The notes below the pieces were generated by a model that made no database searches, was not told where the DNA came from, and worked only from the letters and a program-made list of their open reading frames with translations. Position numbers and translations under genes: made by a program. From contig MBPM02000026.1 of the NCBI GenBank assembly GCA_001695595.3, positions 558,001 through 622,000 on the forward strand: a DNA stretch of 64,000 bases. The letters are read 5' to 3'. The DNA comes from Plasmopara viticola (taxonomy: Eukaryota > Oomycota > Peronosporomycetes > Peronosporales > Peronosporaceae). Of the stretch, positions 25,000 to 35,780 are shown in pieces (positions within the stretch are counted from its first letter, which is position 1; every line of letters starts with the position of its first letter).

Positions 25000-25683
25000 G
25001 AGTCGAATGGAATCGATGGTTTCGGCCGACGTTGCCTGGTTTGTCACGCGAGAAGATGGAGCAATTCCAAGGAAAGGCGGAGTACCGCGGTGTGGTCTAT
25101 ATCGCTCGAGTGCCACCTTCTATGAAGCCAGGCAAGCTACGTCATCTCTTGAGCAAGTTATCGCATCTACCTTGTGCCGGAAGACAAGGTGTTGCAAAAG
25201 AAACACGTAAGTGCGGGTGTGTCGACAGAAGTATACGGAGGGATGGATCGAGTTTGAAGATTAAAAGATTGCGAAGCGAGATGCTCACTACGACACAGAT
25301 TGGTGGTCGAAAACGCGCCTACTATCACGACATGTGGAACCTCAAGTACCTTAAAGGCTTTAAAATGGGACCACTTGACAAAAATCGCTTATGAATACCG
25401 AATACGCGACCAAAAGTTACGTTTAGAGATTGCGCAAGCCAAGAAAGAAAACGAGGTACACCTAGAGTGTGTTGAGCAGAGTAAGCAATTCGAGAAGATG
25501 GAGGAGCGAAAGTCCGACAAAAATCGTAACGGAGACGTAATGCACGACGCAATGCAAGAGGTGCGCCGGACATTTCACGAGAAAGCCCCTACTTGCAGTA
25601 AACTGAAGCAGTCACTAGGTGATGGAGCGCTGGAGGAGGTTTTTGATGCTAGCAGGAAAAACAAGAGACGCCGTGTGGCATGA
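25000..25683 (+). pseudogene. ESF2/ABT1-like ribosome-biogenesis protein, frameshifted pseudogene
   Basis: Successive fragments in changing frames match the order of the ESF2/ABT1 family, RNA-binding nucleolar proteins for 18S rRNA processing. In order they are KMEQFQGK with RGVVYIARVPPSMKPGKL (from about 25056), RIYLVPEDKVLQKKH (from about 25165), GWIEFED, then IGGRKRAYYHDMWNLKYLKGF, then KWDHLTKIAYEYRIRDQKL and a charged C-terminal helix ending at 25683. At least four frameshifts and one in-frame TAA (after GWIEFED, near 25260) break it. One frameshift is an extra A in the AAAA before TGGGAC at about 25364. The RRM core seems to have lost a few residues after the LLSK segment. Introns cannot explain single-base shifts. 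It ends 43 bp from the prolyl hydroxylase gene. A functional copy presumably exists elsewhere in the genome. Confidence 0.78.
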
Positions 25684-25726
25684 AGCAATTTCTTAGTCGA
25701 TTAGGACAAAAAAGGGGTACAAATTA

Positions 25727-27403
25727 TTACAGCTCATTTTTGATGTCTTTATCGCTAGTTCTCTCCTTCAACTCCTTCAACTCCTCTTTGGTGTCAGTGA
25801 TAGGAGTTAAGGTTTGTGCAGCAATCTGCTCTTTGCCTGGCGGAACGGTTATCGTCTGTGTCTTGCCGCCTTCTGCATCAATCACGTACTCCAGTAGAAT
25901 CTCGTCTCCGTCTTTGATCACCCACTTGTGATTCACAAACGAGTTGTACCTAGTGCTGCCACCGTTGGCTTCTAGCGTCGTCATAAGTGTGTCGGTCCAG
26001 TATAGTCCCACTTCACGTGGCGTCATATTCTTAACAATTAAGGTAATTGATAAATCTGAGGGGTCAAGACCATGCCTCTTTTTATTCCAGACCCAAAGGT
26101 TTGCCCCCCACTTGGTACCTTCAAGCACGGGGCACCCTCCGTGTTTCGACATAGGATCGAGCTCGCCATTCGGTTTCTGACTATAAAAGAGTATAGCGCC
26201 ACCCTTTGAAGGATACGATGCCAGCTTCGTCGAACACTCTCGTACCATGTCGCTCTCCCAGCTGCCCGGTTCGAAAAGTTCAGCTCCAATGGTCTCAAAC
26301 TCTTGTGCCAAATTCAAGGGATGTTGATATTCGATTGGTAACCCTTTTGGCATATCTGCCAGCGGAAAGACGGTTTGACCACCAAGTGTGACGTCCGATA
26401 GATACAAAAAGACGGTCGCAAAGCGATTGCAGCCACCCTTGTGCGGATCAAAGTTGAAATCGCCGGATGCATTGACTGGAAAGTAATCCTCGTGGGCAAT
26501 ATACGCCTGTTTTTGTTGGTACCGCAGCAGCTGAAGACCGTCACACATGTCATCCTGATATTCGCCTAGTGACAACACGTCAAAAACGCGCTTCCGAATA
26601 CGAACTGCAGTGTCTGAGACTGTGTCAAAGGCGTTTTCACTCGTGCGATGTTTGGACGTTTGCTTCTTACTACCACTTGGACCGACAGTCGACTGTTGAA
26701 GCTTATTGCTTGGATCGTCGATCTCCAGAGTGCGCTTGATCAACATATCTGCTTCTTCTTCATCAAAGAAATTGTGCAAACGGAACATTCGTGGAGAATC
26801 GGAGACGGACTCGATGATCACGGGCTCTTTCGTGGGACTGGCATTCGATGCGACCACCACACGATGGCCGAGCTCGACAAAGGGCCACATAAAATGCAGC
26901 CCTGGCGCAACGAGGTATAGGCGGTCGCCCATTTGAACGTCAACATAGCTTTGCAAGAGTCCTCCTTGACCATTATACACGCGATTTGCCACAATGCCAG
27001 ACATGGCAGGCTCCTTCACATCTAAGCTCGTGAAGTTTTGAGCCACGGACTCGTGGAGCCCTTCCACGGCCACAAATTGTGACAAGTAAGCAGCTAGCTC
27101 TCCCTCTCTTGTGCGAGAAGCTAAGAGCTCTGCACTGAGCTCTATCTGTACACCACCAGTCGAGTATCCGTTGCGATACACAGTTACATTCTTTAGAGGG
27201 GCATAACGGCCTGTACTCGGTGTTCGATGCTCGTACGTGAGCTGCAGCGTTTCACTAATGCCCTGAAGCTCATCCCAAAAGCTGTAGCTCAGTATTAGGA
27301 CTGATACTAGCAAGAGTAAAGCGCCCATACGCGTGATTATCCCCATTGTCGTTTCTTTAGCAATGAGAAAAATACACGTCATCATTGAGAAAACAAAAAT
27401 CAT
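25727..27403 (-). CDS. Prolyl 4-hydroxylase with C-terminal VHL-beta-like domain
   Basis: The intact single-exon frame encodes 558 residues. The N terminus is hydrophobic (MGALLLLVSVLILSYSFW near residues 26-43), indicating a signal anchor. The start at residue 1 or the Met at residue 20 are both possible. Residues about 200-442 form a 2-oxoglutarate/Fe(II) dioxygenase of the P4H-alpha type. Iron ligands appear to be H304 and D306 (AHEDYF) and H421 (SKHGGCPV), and K431 (TKWGANLW) fits the 2-oxoglutarate-binding lysine. This predicts 4-hydroxylation of proline in secreted or membrane proteins. Residues about 452-510 resemble the VHL beta domain (NMTPREV, LYW, then NSFVNHKWVIKDG). The chain ends in KNEL, a KDEL-like ER-retention signal, consistent with ER residence. 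Confidence 0.85.
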   Translation of the reverse strand: MIFVFSMMTCIFLIAKETTMGIITRMGALLLLVSVLILSYSFWDELQGISETLQLTYEHRTPSTGRYAPLKNVTVYRNGYSTGGVQIELSAELLASRTREGELAAYLSQFVAVEGLHESVAQNFTSLDVKEPAMSGIVANRVYNGQGGLLQSYVDVQMGDRLYLVAPGLHFMWPFVELGHRVVVASNASPTKEPVIIESVSDSPRMFRLHNFFDEEEADMLIKRTLEIDDPSNKLQQSTVGPSGSKKQTSKHRTSENAFDTVSDTAVRIRKRVFDVLSLGEYQDDMCDGLQLLRYQQKQAYIAHEDYFPVNASGDFNFDPHKGGCNRFATVFLYLSDVTLGGQTVFPLADMPKGLPIEYQHPLNLAQEFETIGAELFEPGSWESDMVRECSTKLASYPSKGGAILFYSQKPNGELDPMSKHGGCPVLEGTKWGANLWVWNKKRHGLDPSDLSITLIVKNMTPREVGLYWTDTLMTTLEANGGSTRYNSFVNHKWVIKDGDEILLEYVIDAEGGKTQTITVPPGKEQIAAQTLTPITDTKEELKELKERTSDKDIKNEL

Positions 27404-28665
27404 ACTTTATTCGCTTTTTTCGAGGTTTTTTAGTGAGAAAGGTCTCCAGACCACATTTCCGGCTTTAAATTTGACAACATCTCAGTAGGTTAACTATAAC
27501 GCCTTCAATAGCCTCCATTTGCAGTGCACCTGCCGTGACACAACGACCGATCGAGCTGTTAAAATGTCCAAGCAGATAAGGTCCTACGAAGTCGCTTATG
27601 GCCCCTGAAAACCAATTTACCCATGCCTAACTTTGTTACTCGTTGTTGTTGGTAATTCCTGCGTAATTCATCTGTACACATGCGTAAACGCTGTGTCGTG
27701 TAAAAGTATGTTTGCCCATTTGTAGTATTTGTTACTGGCGCTGTACCCACTTGCCGAACTCTGTTACCCACACTTCGGTAGCTGGGGCTGCTATAGAAGT
27801 CTATGTACCCGCTAAAAAGGTTTTTGAAGTCGTTATGACGTGGAGCTCGTGGATATTGTAGTGCCTACGATACCTTACATTTTTTATCTCGAACGTGTAC
27901 CTGCCCAATGCTCCGTTAAAATAATGTACGCACACCAGAGCTGGGAATAGGAGTCTGTTGCGCGGGACTGGGCGGCTGCCACTGGTGGCCTTGCCCCGCC
28001 AATCATTATAAAGTCAGCACTCTCCTAGCGATTGCGGAGCAAAGGAATGCTTGCTTTATCAAGAACATGAATTGATCTCGGGCTGTCGCAATTCTCAAGT
28101 GGTCAATTTTGACTATATGGTACGACCAGCGGCATGTTATGGGAATTGTTTGTGGTATCATTAGGGCTTTCAAAAGCCTTAGAGACCTCCAAAAGTCTAG
28201 TCTCACATTTGGTCCGACCATTACACCAACCTAGGCATGCTTAGACGATATTTAGCTTATAGTAGTTCCAAAGAGAATTCGTTGGGAGTGGAGGTTCGTT
28301 CAGACCACGTCGGCAACTTTCTCGAGTGAAGAAGACCGATAATCTTACCGTTAATACCGACGAATTTTTTTGCGGTAGAAGGTCTTAGCACAGAGGGCTC
28401 TAAAAGTGAAAGCCGTCCCGGCTTGGCGTACGCCACATTCCCATTATAAAGAAGTTATACGATGTATTTAAAGAATGCACAAGATAAGTGCTGAATACGC
28501 GGTTGTCACAGACCTCTATTGTCAAAGGATGTTGAGTAATGTTGTGAGATGAAGCCTCAGGATGTTGATAGCAACAAGGAACGTCTTCTCTTTACATCTG
28601 CTCAAGACAAATGATTGAGTGTCATTTGCGACGCTTCTAAGAAAACCTTCGACTGAGAACTACGA
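27404..28665. other. Gene-poor flank of the tandem array
   Basis: No intact gene. Landmarks near 28134 (CATGTTATGGGA) and 28421 (CGGCTTGGCGTACGCCAC) recur in the same order near 44960 and 45260, so this is the 5' part of a dispersed element whose internal segment forms the array. Confidence 0.5.
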
Positions 28666-28812
28666 GAAAATCAATTAGGACGATCACATTTCAGTCATTG
28701 ATTCAACTGGTTTGTTGTTAATAGAAACGTGCGAGCTCACATCAAGGGGAAACTTGCAACGAAGTATGCACTGGTAAAGTTGTGGAAGCATTTTGTTGAC
28801 TCTGAGCCCTTT

Positions 28813-28830
28813 GTGGTCTAAAAAGACCAC
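28813..28830. repeat. Hairpin in the 628-bp unit (first copy shown)
   Basis: GTGGTCT, AAAA, AGACCAC: 7-bp perfect arms. It is present in every copy; copy 6 has one substitution next to the loop. Confidence 0.85.
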
Positions 28831-29151
28831 GCATTGCTGAGAGCAGCGGTAAAATGATTCTTATGAAAAGAAGTGGTGAAATAGCTGCAATATGTGCGGA
28901 ATAGTACCTTTGCGGTAAGTTCAAGCTCGGCAAACTTTATGTGTTTGCCAATGTTTTTTACGCGGGACCAAATGTGACTTAGCTCACATCAGCACGGCTA
29001 TCGGCAAACGAATTCGTCAGGCCTATAACATTGATGCCAAACTAGAGACTTTGTTGCCATATCCTATCGCATACAAGAATGCCAAAGTCGTGCGACTTAG
29101 CCTCTACAGCGATGAAAGAGATTAATTTTATGAGTAAGTAGATAGTCTGTT

Positions 29152-29170
29152 CTGGATCCGACGGATCCAG
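29152..29170. repeat. BamHI-type palindrome in the 628-bp unit (first copy shown)
   Basis: CTGGATCC, GAC, GGATCCAG: 8-bp perfect arms. Copies 4 and 6 carry a change in the right arm (CAGATCCAG), and copy 7 has changes in the left arm. Confidence 0.85.
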
Positions 29171-32100
29171 CCCAAGTCGTTGTTTTGAGCGACGAATTCG
29201 TGAGCTTCAATATATTTCTGAAGGCACACAATGCTTCATTCAGCGTTAAACTAAGTCAAAAACCCATTCTCGTGGCTTTTGACAATTTCTGTTGAAAATC
29301 AAATAGGACGATCACATTTCAGTCATTGATTCAACTGGTTTGTTGTTAATAGAAACGTGCGAGCTCACATCGAGGGGAAACTTGCAACGAAGTATGCACT
29401 GGTAAAGTTGTGGAAGCATTTTGTTGACTCTGAGCCCTTTGTGGTCTAAAAAGACCACGCATTGCTGAGAGCAGCGGTAGAATGATTCTTATGAAAAGAA
29501 GTGGTGAAATAGCTGCAATATGTGCGGAATAGTACCTTTGCGGTAAGTTCAAGCTCGGCAAACTTTATGTGCTTGCCAATGTTTTTTACGCGGGACCAAA
29601 TGTGACTTAGCTCACATCAGCACGGCTATCGGCAAACGAATTCGTCAGGCCTATAACATTGATGCCAAACTAGAGACTTTGTTGCCATATCCTATCGCAT
29701 ACAAGAATGCCAAAGTCGTGCGACTTAGCCTCTACAGCGATGAAAGAGATTAATTTTATGAGTAAGTAGATAGTCTGTTCTGGATCCGACGGATCCAGCC
29801 CAAGTCGTTGTTTTGAGCGACGAATTCGTGAGCTTCAATATATTTCTGAAGGCACACAATGCTTCATTCAGCGTTAAACTAAGTCAAAAACCCATTCTCG
29901 TGGCTTTTGACAATTTCTGTTGAAAATCAAATAGGACCATCACATTTCAGTCATTGATTCAACTGGTTTGTTGTTAATAGAAACGTGCGAGCTCACATCA
30001 AGGGGAAACTTGCAACGAAGTATGCACTGGTATAGTTGTGGAAGCATTTTGTTGACTCTGAGCCCTTTGTGGTCTAAAAAGACCACGCATTGCTGAGAGC
30101 AGCGGTAAAATGATTCTTATGAAAAGAAGTGGTGAAATAGCTGCAATATGTGCGGAATAGTACCTTTGCGGTAAGTTCAAGCTCGGCAAACTTTATGTGC
30201 TTGCCAATGTTTTTTACGCGGGACCAAATGTGACTTAGCTCACATCAGCACGGCTATCGGCAAACGAATTCGTCAGGCCTATAACATTGATGCCAAACTA
30301 GAGACTTTGTTGCCATATCCTATCGCATACAAGAATGCCAAAGTCGTGCGACTTAGCCTCTACAGCGATGAAAGAGATTAATTTTATGAGTAAGTAGATA
30401 GTCTGTTCTGGATCCGACGGATCCAGCCCAAGTCGTTGTTTTGAGCAACGAATTCGTGAGCTTCAATATATTTCTGAAGGCACACAATGCTTCATTCAGC
30501 GTTAAACTAAGTCAAAAACCCATTCTCGTGGCTTTTGACAATTTCTGTTGAAAATCAAATAGGACGATCACATTTCATTCATTGATTCAACTGGTTTGTT
30601 GTTATTAGAAACGTGCGAGCTCACATCAAGGGGAAACTTGCAACGAAGTATGCACTGGTAAAGTTGTGGAAGCATTTTGTTGACTCTGAGCCCTTTGTGG
30701 TCTAAAAAGACCACGCATTGCTGAGAGCAGCGGTAAAATGATTCTTATGAAAAGAAGTGGTGAAATAGCTGCAATATGTGCGGAATAGTATTTTTGCGGT
30801 AAATTCAAGCTCGGCAAACTTTATGTGCTTGCCAATGTTTTTTACGCGGGACCAAATGTGACTTAGCTCACATCAGCACGGCTATCAGCAAACGAATTCG
30901 TCAGGCATATAACATTGATGCCAAACTAGAGACTTTGTTGCCATATCTTATCGCATACAAGAATGCCAAAGTCGTGCGACTTAGCCTCTACAGCGATGAA
31001 AGAGATTAATTTTATGAGTAAGTAGATAGTCTAATCTGGATCCGACAGATCCAGCTCAAGTCGTTGTTTTGAGCGACGAATTCGTGAGCTTCAATATATT
31101 TCTGAAGGCACACAATGCTTCATTCAGCGTTTACCTAAGTCAAAAACCCATTCTCGTGGCTTTTGACAATTTCTGTTGAAAATCAAATAGGACCATCACA
31201 TTTCAGTCATTGATTCAACGGGTTTGTTGTTAATAGAAACGTGCGAGCTCACATCGAGGGGAAACTTGCAACGAAGTATGCACTGGTAAAGTTGTGGAAG
31301 CATTTTGTTGACTCTGAGCCCTTTGTGGTCTAAAAAGACCACGCATTGCTGAGAGCAGCGGTAAAATGATTCTTATGAAAAGAAGTGGTGAAATAGCTGC
31401 AATATGTGCGGAATAGTTCCTTTGCGGTAAGTTCAAGCTCGGCAAACTTTATGTGCTTGCCAATGTTTTTTACGCGGGACCAAATGTGACTTAGCTCACA
31501 TCAGCACGGCTATCGGCAAACGAATTCGTCAGGCCTATAACATTGATGCCAAACTAGAGACTTTGTTGCCATATCCTATCGCATACAAGAATGCCAAAGT
31601 CGTGCGACTTAGCCTCTACAGCGATGAAAGAGATTAATTTTATGAGTAAGTAGATAGTCTGTTCTGGATCCGACGGATCCAGCCTAAGTCGTTGTTTTGA
31701 GCGACGAATTCGTGAGCTTCAATATATTTCTGAAGGCACACAATGCTTCATTCAGCGTTAAACTAAGTCAAAAGCCCATTCTCGTGGCTTTTGACAATTT
31801 CTGTTGAAAATCAAATAGGACCATCACATTTCAGTCATTGATTCAACTGGTGTGTTGTTAATAAAAACGTGCGAGCTCACATCAAGGGGAAACCTGCAAC
31901 GAAGTATGCACTGGTATAGTTGTGGAAGCATTTTGTTGACTCTGAGCCCTTTGTGGTCTAAAACGACCACGCATTGCTGAGAGCAGCGGTAAAATGATTC
32001 TTATAATAAGAAGTGGTGAAATAGCTGCAATATGTGCGGAATAGTATTTTTGCGGTAAGTTCAAGCTCGGCAAACTTTATGTGCTTGCCAATGTTTTTTA

Positions 32101-32952
32101 CGCGGGACCAAATGTGACTTAGCTCGCATCAGCACGGCTATCGGCAAACGAATTCGTCAGGCATATAACATTGATGCCAAACTAGAGACTTTGTTGCCAT
32201 ATCTTATCGCATACAAGAATGCCAAAGTCGTGCGACTTAGCCTCTACAGCGATGAAAGAGATTAATTTTATGAGTAAGTAGATAGTCTAATCTGGATCCG
32301 ACAGATCCAGCTCAAGTCGTTGTTTTGAGCGACGAATTCGTGAGCTTCAATATATTTCTGAAGGCACACAATGCTTCATTCAGCGTTTACCTAAGTCAAA
32401 AACCCATTCTCGTGGCTTTTGACAATTTCTGTTGAAAATCAAATAGGACGATCACATTTCAGTCATTGATTCAACTGGTTTGTTGTTAATAGAAACGTGC
32501 GAGCTCACATCGAGGGGAAACTTGCAACGAAGTATGCACTGGTAAAGTTGTGGAAGCATTTTGTTGACTCTGAGCCCTTTGTGGTCTAAAAAGACCACGC
32601 ATTGCTGAGAGCAGCGGTAAAATGATTCTTATGAAAAGAAGTGGTGAAATAGCTGCAATATGTGCGGAATAGTACCTTTGCGGTAAGTTCAAGCTCGGCA
32701 AACTTTATGTGCTTGCCAATGTTTTTTACGCGGGACCAAATGTGACTTAGCTCACATCAGCACGGCTATCGGCAAACGAATTCGTCAGGCCTATAACATT
32801 GATGCCAAACTAGAGACTTTGTTGCCATATCCTATCGCATACAAGAATGCCAAAGTCGTGCGACTTAGCCTCTACAGCGATGAAAGCGATTAATTTTATG
32901 AGTAAGTAGATAGTCTGTTCTAAATCCGACGGATCCAGCCCAAGTCGTTGTT

Positions 32953-33327
32953 TTGAGCGACGAATTCGTGAGCTTCAATAAATTTCTGAAGGCACACAAT
33001 GCTTCATTCAGCGTTAAACTAAGTCAAAAACCCATTCTCGTGGCTTTTGACAATTTCTGTTGGCTTCAAATGTACAAATGGATCGCCAGAAATTCAAACC
33101 CGTTACTCATACACAAGCTCTACTACAAAGACAGTCAGAACCGGCAGCTATTGGAATCCATAAGCATCGACTTTGGCTATAAATTTCTGGAGGTAAGTGG
33201 CAGCGCGGGCATAGTAGTGTTTGTAGCAATATGTTGTACAATAATGGAGGAATTAAAGGTACGGCAACGACACCTGATAATGTACACCATGGTGTCGTCC
33301 AAAAATTTGCGATATACCGCTGCGTAA
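32953..33327 (+). pseudogene. Coding remnant spanning the right edge of the array
   Basis: A 124-codon plus-strand frame begins inside the last repeat (SDEFVSFNKFLKAHNASF, KPILVAFDNFC) and continues into unique sequence (WLQMYKWIARNSNPLLIHKLYYKD and onward). In the other copies the frame is cut at DNFC where the next unit starts. The frame therefore shows the original gene context from which the unit was amplified. The protein family is not recognised; a transposon-encoded protein is the likeliest class. Confidence 0.45.
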
Positions 33328-34769
33328 AGGCAACTCTTCTTCAAGTATTGGAAATTCGCTTGTAAATTTGAATGCACCACATCCCAGGACAAATGATCAG
33401 AAAGATAAAGTCAGTCGTTGAATTCAAGTCAATACTCGATAAAGCTTCACATTTGTGGATTGACAAGCTATAAATGATTGCGTCTACACTAAGCGATGCA
33501 ATCTGCACTTTACATCCGTCTATATCAACGGTCAAATGCTCCCTAGAATTTCGTTATCTATCACATATTCTAGTATTATTGATACGGGGTCTGTGAATTT
33601 CTATATCAAATTTCATTCATCGTTTCCATTTAAATTAGTAAGCCGGCATCGCAGAAAGGCAATTGAGCGTCCAGAAATGCGTTTGCATCCGTACGAGATG
33701 GACAAAATGAGTACTCAAAAACATATAAAAGTATATTTTCATTTCTTTTAAAGGTTGATGAAGGGTTGTTTAATTTTAAAAAAAAAGCTACCACATGAAA
33801 GTGTAAACTCGAGGATTACAAAACAATGAACATTTGCTTTATGGGCGTGGGTCGGCGGCGTACACCATCGACCTTGACTCATTTACAGCAAAGTCATATG
33901 CAAAGCTGAAAACGGAAGCGGATGTGTGATCTCAAAGGCATCTTTAAGATATATCTTAATACGCTTGACAAGTTCGGATTATGAGCAAATAAGTTGATTT
34001 CGACGAGCTTCGTTATTGAAAATGAAACAAAACTGTGTTGCTCAAGAGACAAAACAAATCAAAAGTAGGATTGCGCAATTTTAAAAGTACTTCGGTACAA
34101 TTTTTGGGAAAAATCAATTTGCAAATAATCAAAATTTCGGGAAAAAACTACTTATATATTTAGATTTAACGATGTATCAATTTGGACTTATGCATTTACC
34201 AAAGCTCGCTTAAGATGGATGTTAAAATTAGGACCTCCTTATAATATGCACGCCTTTTTAAGGATTTTCACTGAAGTTTGTACCAAACCGGAGACAATAT
34301 CTTCGATGCTGCGTTCTGGTCTGCTGTCTGTGTGATATGCCTGCTTCCGCGATGCCAAGATTACGCCTCCATTTTAAATTTTTGATAGAGAACTCGTGTG
34401 CTTCAAACAAGCAGGCTCTACTTATGTTAGTCTACAGTGTGGCAACCTTAATGTCAGCGATTTGATGACGCCTGAACTATATATTTCTCGAATGCGGTTT
34501 ATGTTAAAAAAATATTACGAAAAAATGTATTTGTTTGATACTCAAAATTACTGCTTGAAAAGGTAAACTCTGCATTTCTAAGCATCATTTTGTCGGCCGT
34601 GATATGAGATGAGTCGGTGTACAACATTAATTTCTCATGATGATGTCGGTAGACCTAACATTTTGTGTAAATGCTTTTAATGATGCTGTGACCCATATAA
34701 ATTTTGAATGACGTACGAGCCCTGAGGTCTCCTAACAATTTCGTCAAAAGCGCTGTTGCTGCGCTTAAA
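33328..34769. other. AT-rich gene-poor stretch
   Basis: No supported gene. Short A/T tracts are common. Confidence 0.4.
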
Positions 34770-35240
34770 TTTGCTAATGAAATGAGCACGGGTGGTCATA
34801 CCTTGACTATTTGTTACGATTACCACCGCTTGATTAACATAAGGCCGGAAGGCGAACCGACAAACAATATATGGCTATGTATGGATGGACGATCCTGAAG
34901 CTTGATCGGAATCAAAATAATATCTCAACAAATTCTGTCTATTTGCGCTCAAACGCACGACGGGGTCGACCCGGCTACTTTTTTCTGGGCGTATCATAGC
35001 TACTGGTACCATCTCCTTCACAAAAATGTCAAGGGCCCGAGGTAGCCTAAAGCTGACCGATAAGATCAAATCTGAGAGCAATCTGAAGCGCGAAAATTTG
35101 GTTGTGCATGAGCGATCGATTCTCATAACGAAAACGTAAGACCGATTCAGAAGCTGCCTCTCTCGGCACTCTTTGATTTCCACGGCTAGCAATACTTTTG
35201 TGTGAAGTGAGCAGTGAAGCAGAGACGCTTTTACGGCCAA
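34770..35240. mobile_element. Retrotransposon debris on both strands
   Basis: On plus, STGGHTLTICYDYHRLIN (34783-34836) resembles the GG..R.C.DYR.LN block of Ty3/Gypsy reverse transcriptase. On minus, the frame at 34875-35240 contains KVLLAVEIKECRER, matching the fragment at 23712-23984. Opposite orientations imply at least two overlapping insertions. Confidence 0.4.
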
Positions 35241-35706
35241 AATTTGTACAGCAGTGCAGCTAACTTACTTCATAGTGCTCGTGAAAGCTGTTTGAACAGA
35301 TTTAGAGAGAACGGGGCAATCCACCCTTGTATTTTGGCTTTTTACGTCATCGAGTACTTGAGCGAGATTTGTTGTGGCACTTAATTACACAAGTAGCCAT
35401 CGCAAGATTGGGCGGCGCAATAGCTCTTTCGAGTCAAATTCCCTTAGTACTAGTCATGCCCTTTAGAAAGCCCTCGTGCTACTTAAAGGTGATGAGCAAG
35501 CTGCTTGGGGTCTTAGCCCGTCCTTTTTTTTCTCCAAATCTGGTAGCCAGAAAGCTTGTGAGCTCCTCATAAGACAGCGACATGCGACGTCGATGGCAGC
35601 GATCAAGTCGTAGATCGGTTGGCTTGTAGCGCCAAACACCAAGTTAACTGTTCATGTGATACGAGCAGGGTGTGGCTTGCAGAGTCATGGTCCTGGTCAG
35701 CATAAG

Positions 35707-35780
35707 GGCAACCATCAATGCTTCACTTGTGGTAATATCCACCATTTGCGGATTAAGCGCGCCTGGGGTGCGCGCAATCA
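35707..35780 (+). mobile_element. Gag zinc-knuckle remnant (last cysteine lost)
   Basis: NHQCFTCGNIHHLRIKR fits CX2CX4HX4C of retroviral-type zinc knuckles, except that the final cysteine is arginine (CGC, one base from TGC). Confidence 0.45.

Larger units (their letters stand above)
28666..33061. repeat. Tandem array: seven copies of a 628-bp unit
   Basis: Copies start at 28666, 29294, 29922, 30550, 31178, 31806 and 32434, each exactly 628 bp from the next, with only scattered substitutions. Each unit contains a GTGGTCT/AGACCAC hairpin, a CTGGATCC/GGATCCAG hairpin and two plus-strand coding-like blocks (RQAYNIDAKLETLLPYPI and FLKAHNASFSVKLSQKPI). A conserved 63-71 codon minus-strand frame recurs in each copy but is probably a shadow. 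The unit is broken by stops and looks like an amplified internal piece of a transposon-like element, because unique coding-like sequence continues past the last copy. Confidence 0.95.

Noticed and set aside
28742..32701. Seven conserved 63-71 codon minus-strand frames as a repeated small gene
   Set aside because: They sit opposite plus-strand coding-like blocks, have no recognised motif or expression signal, and are conserved simply because the whole 628-bp unit is.
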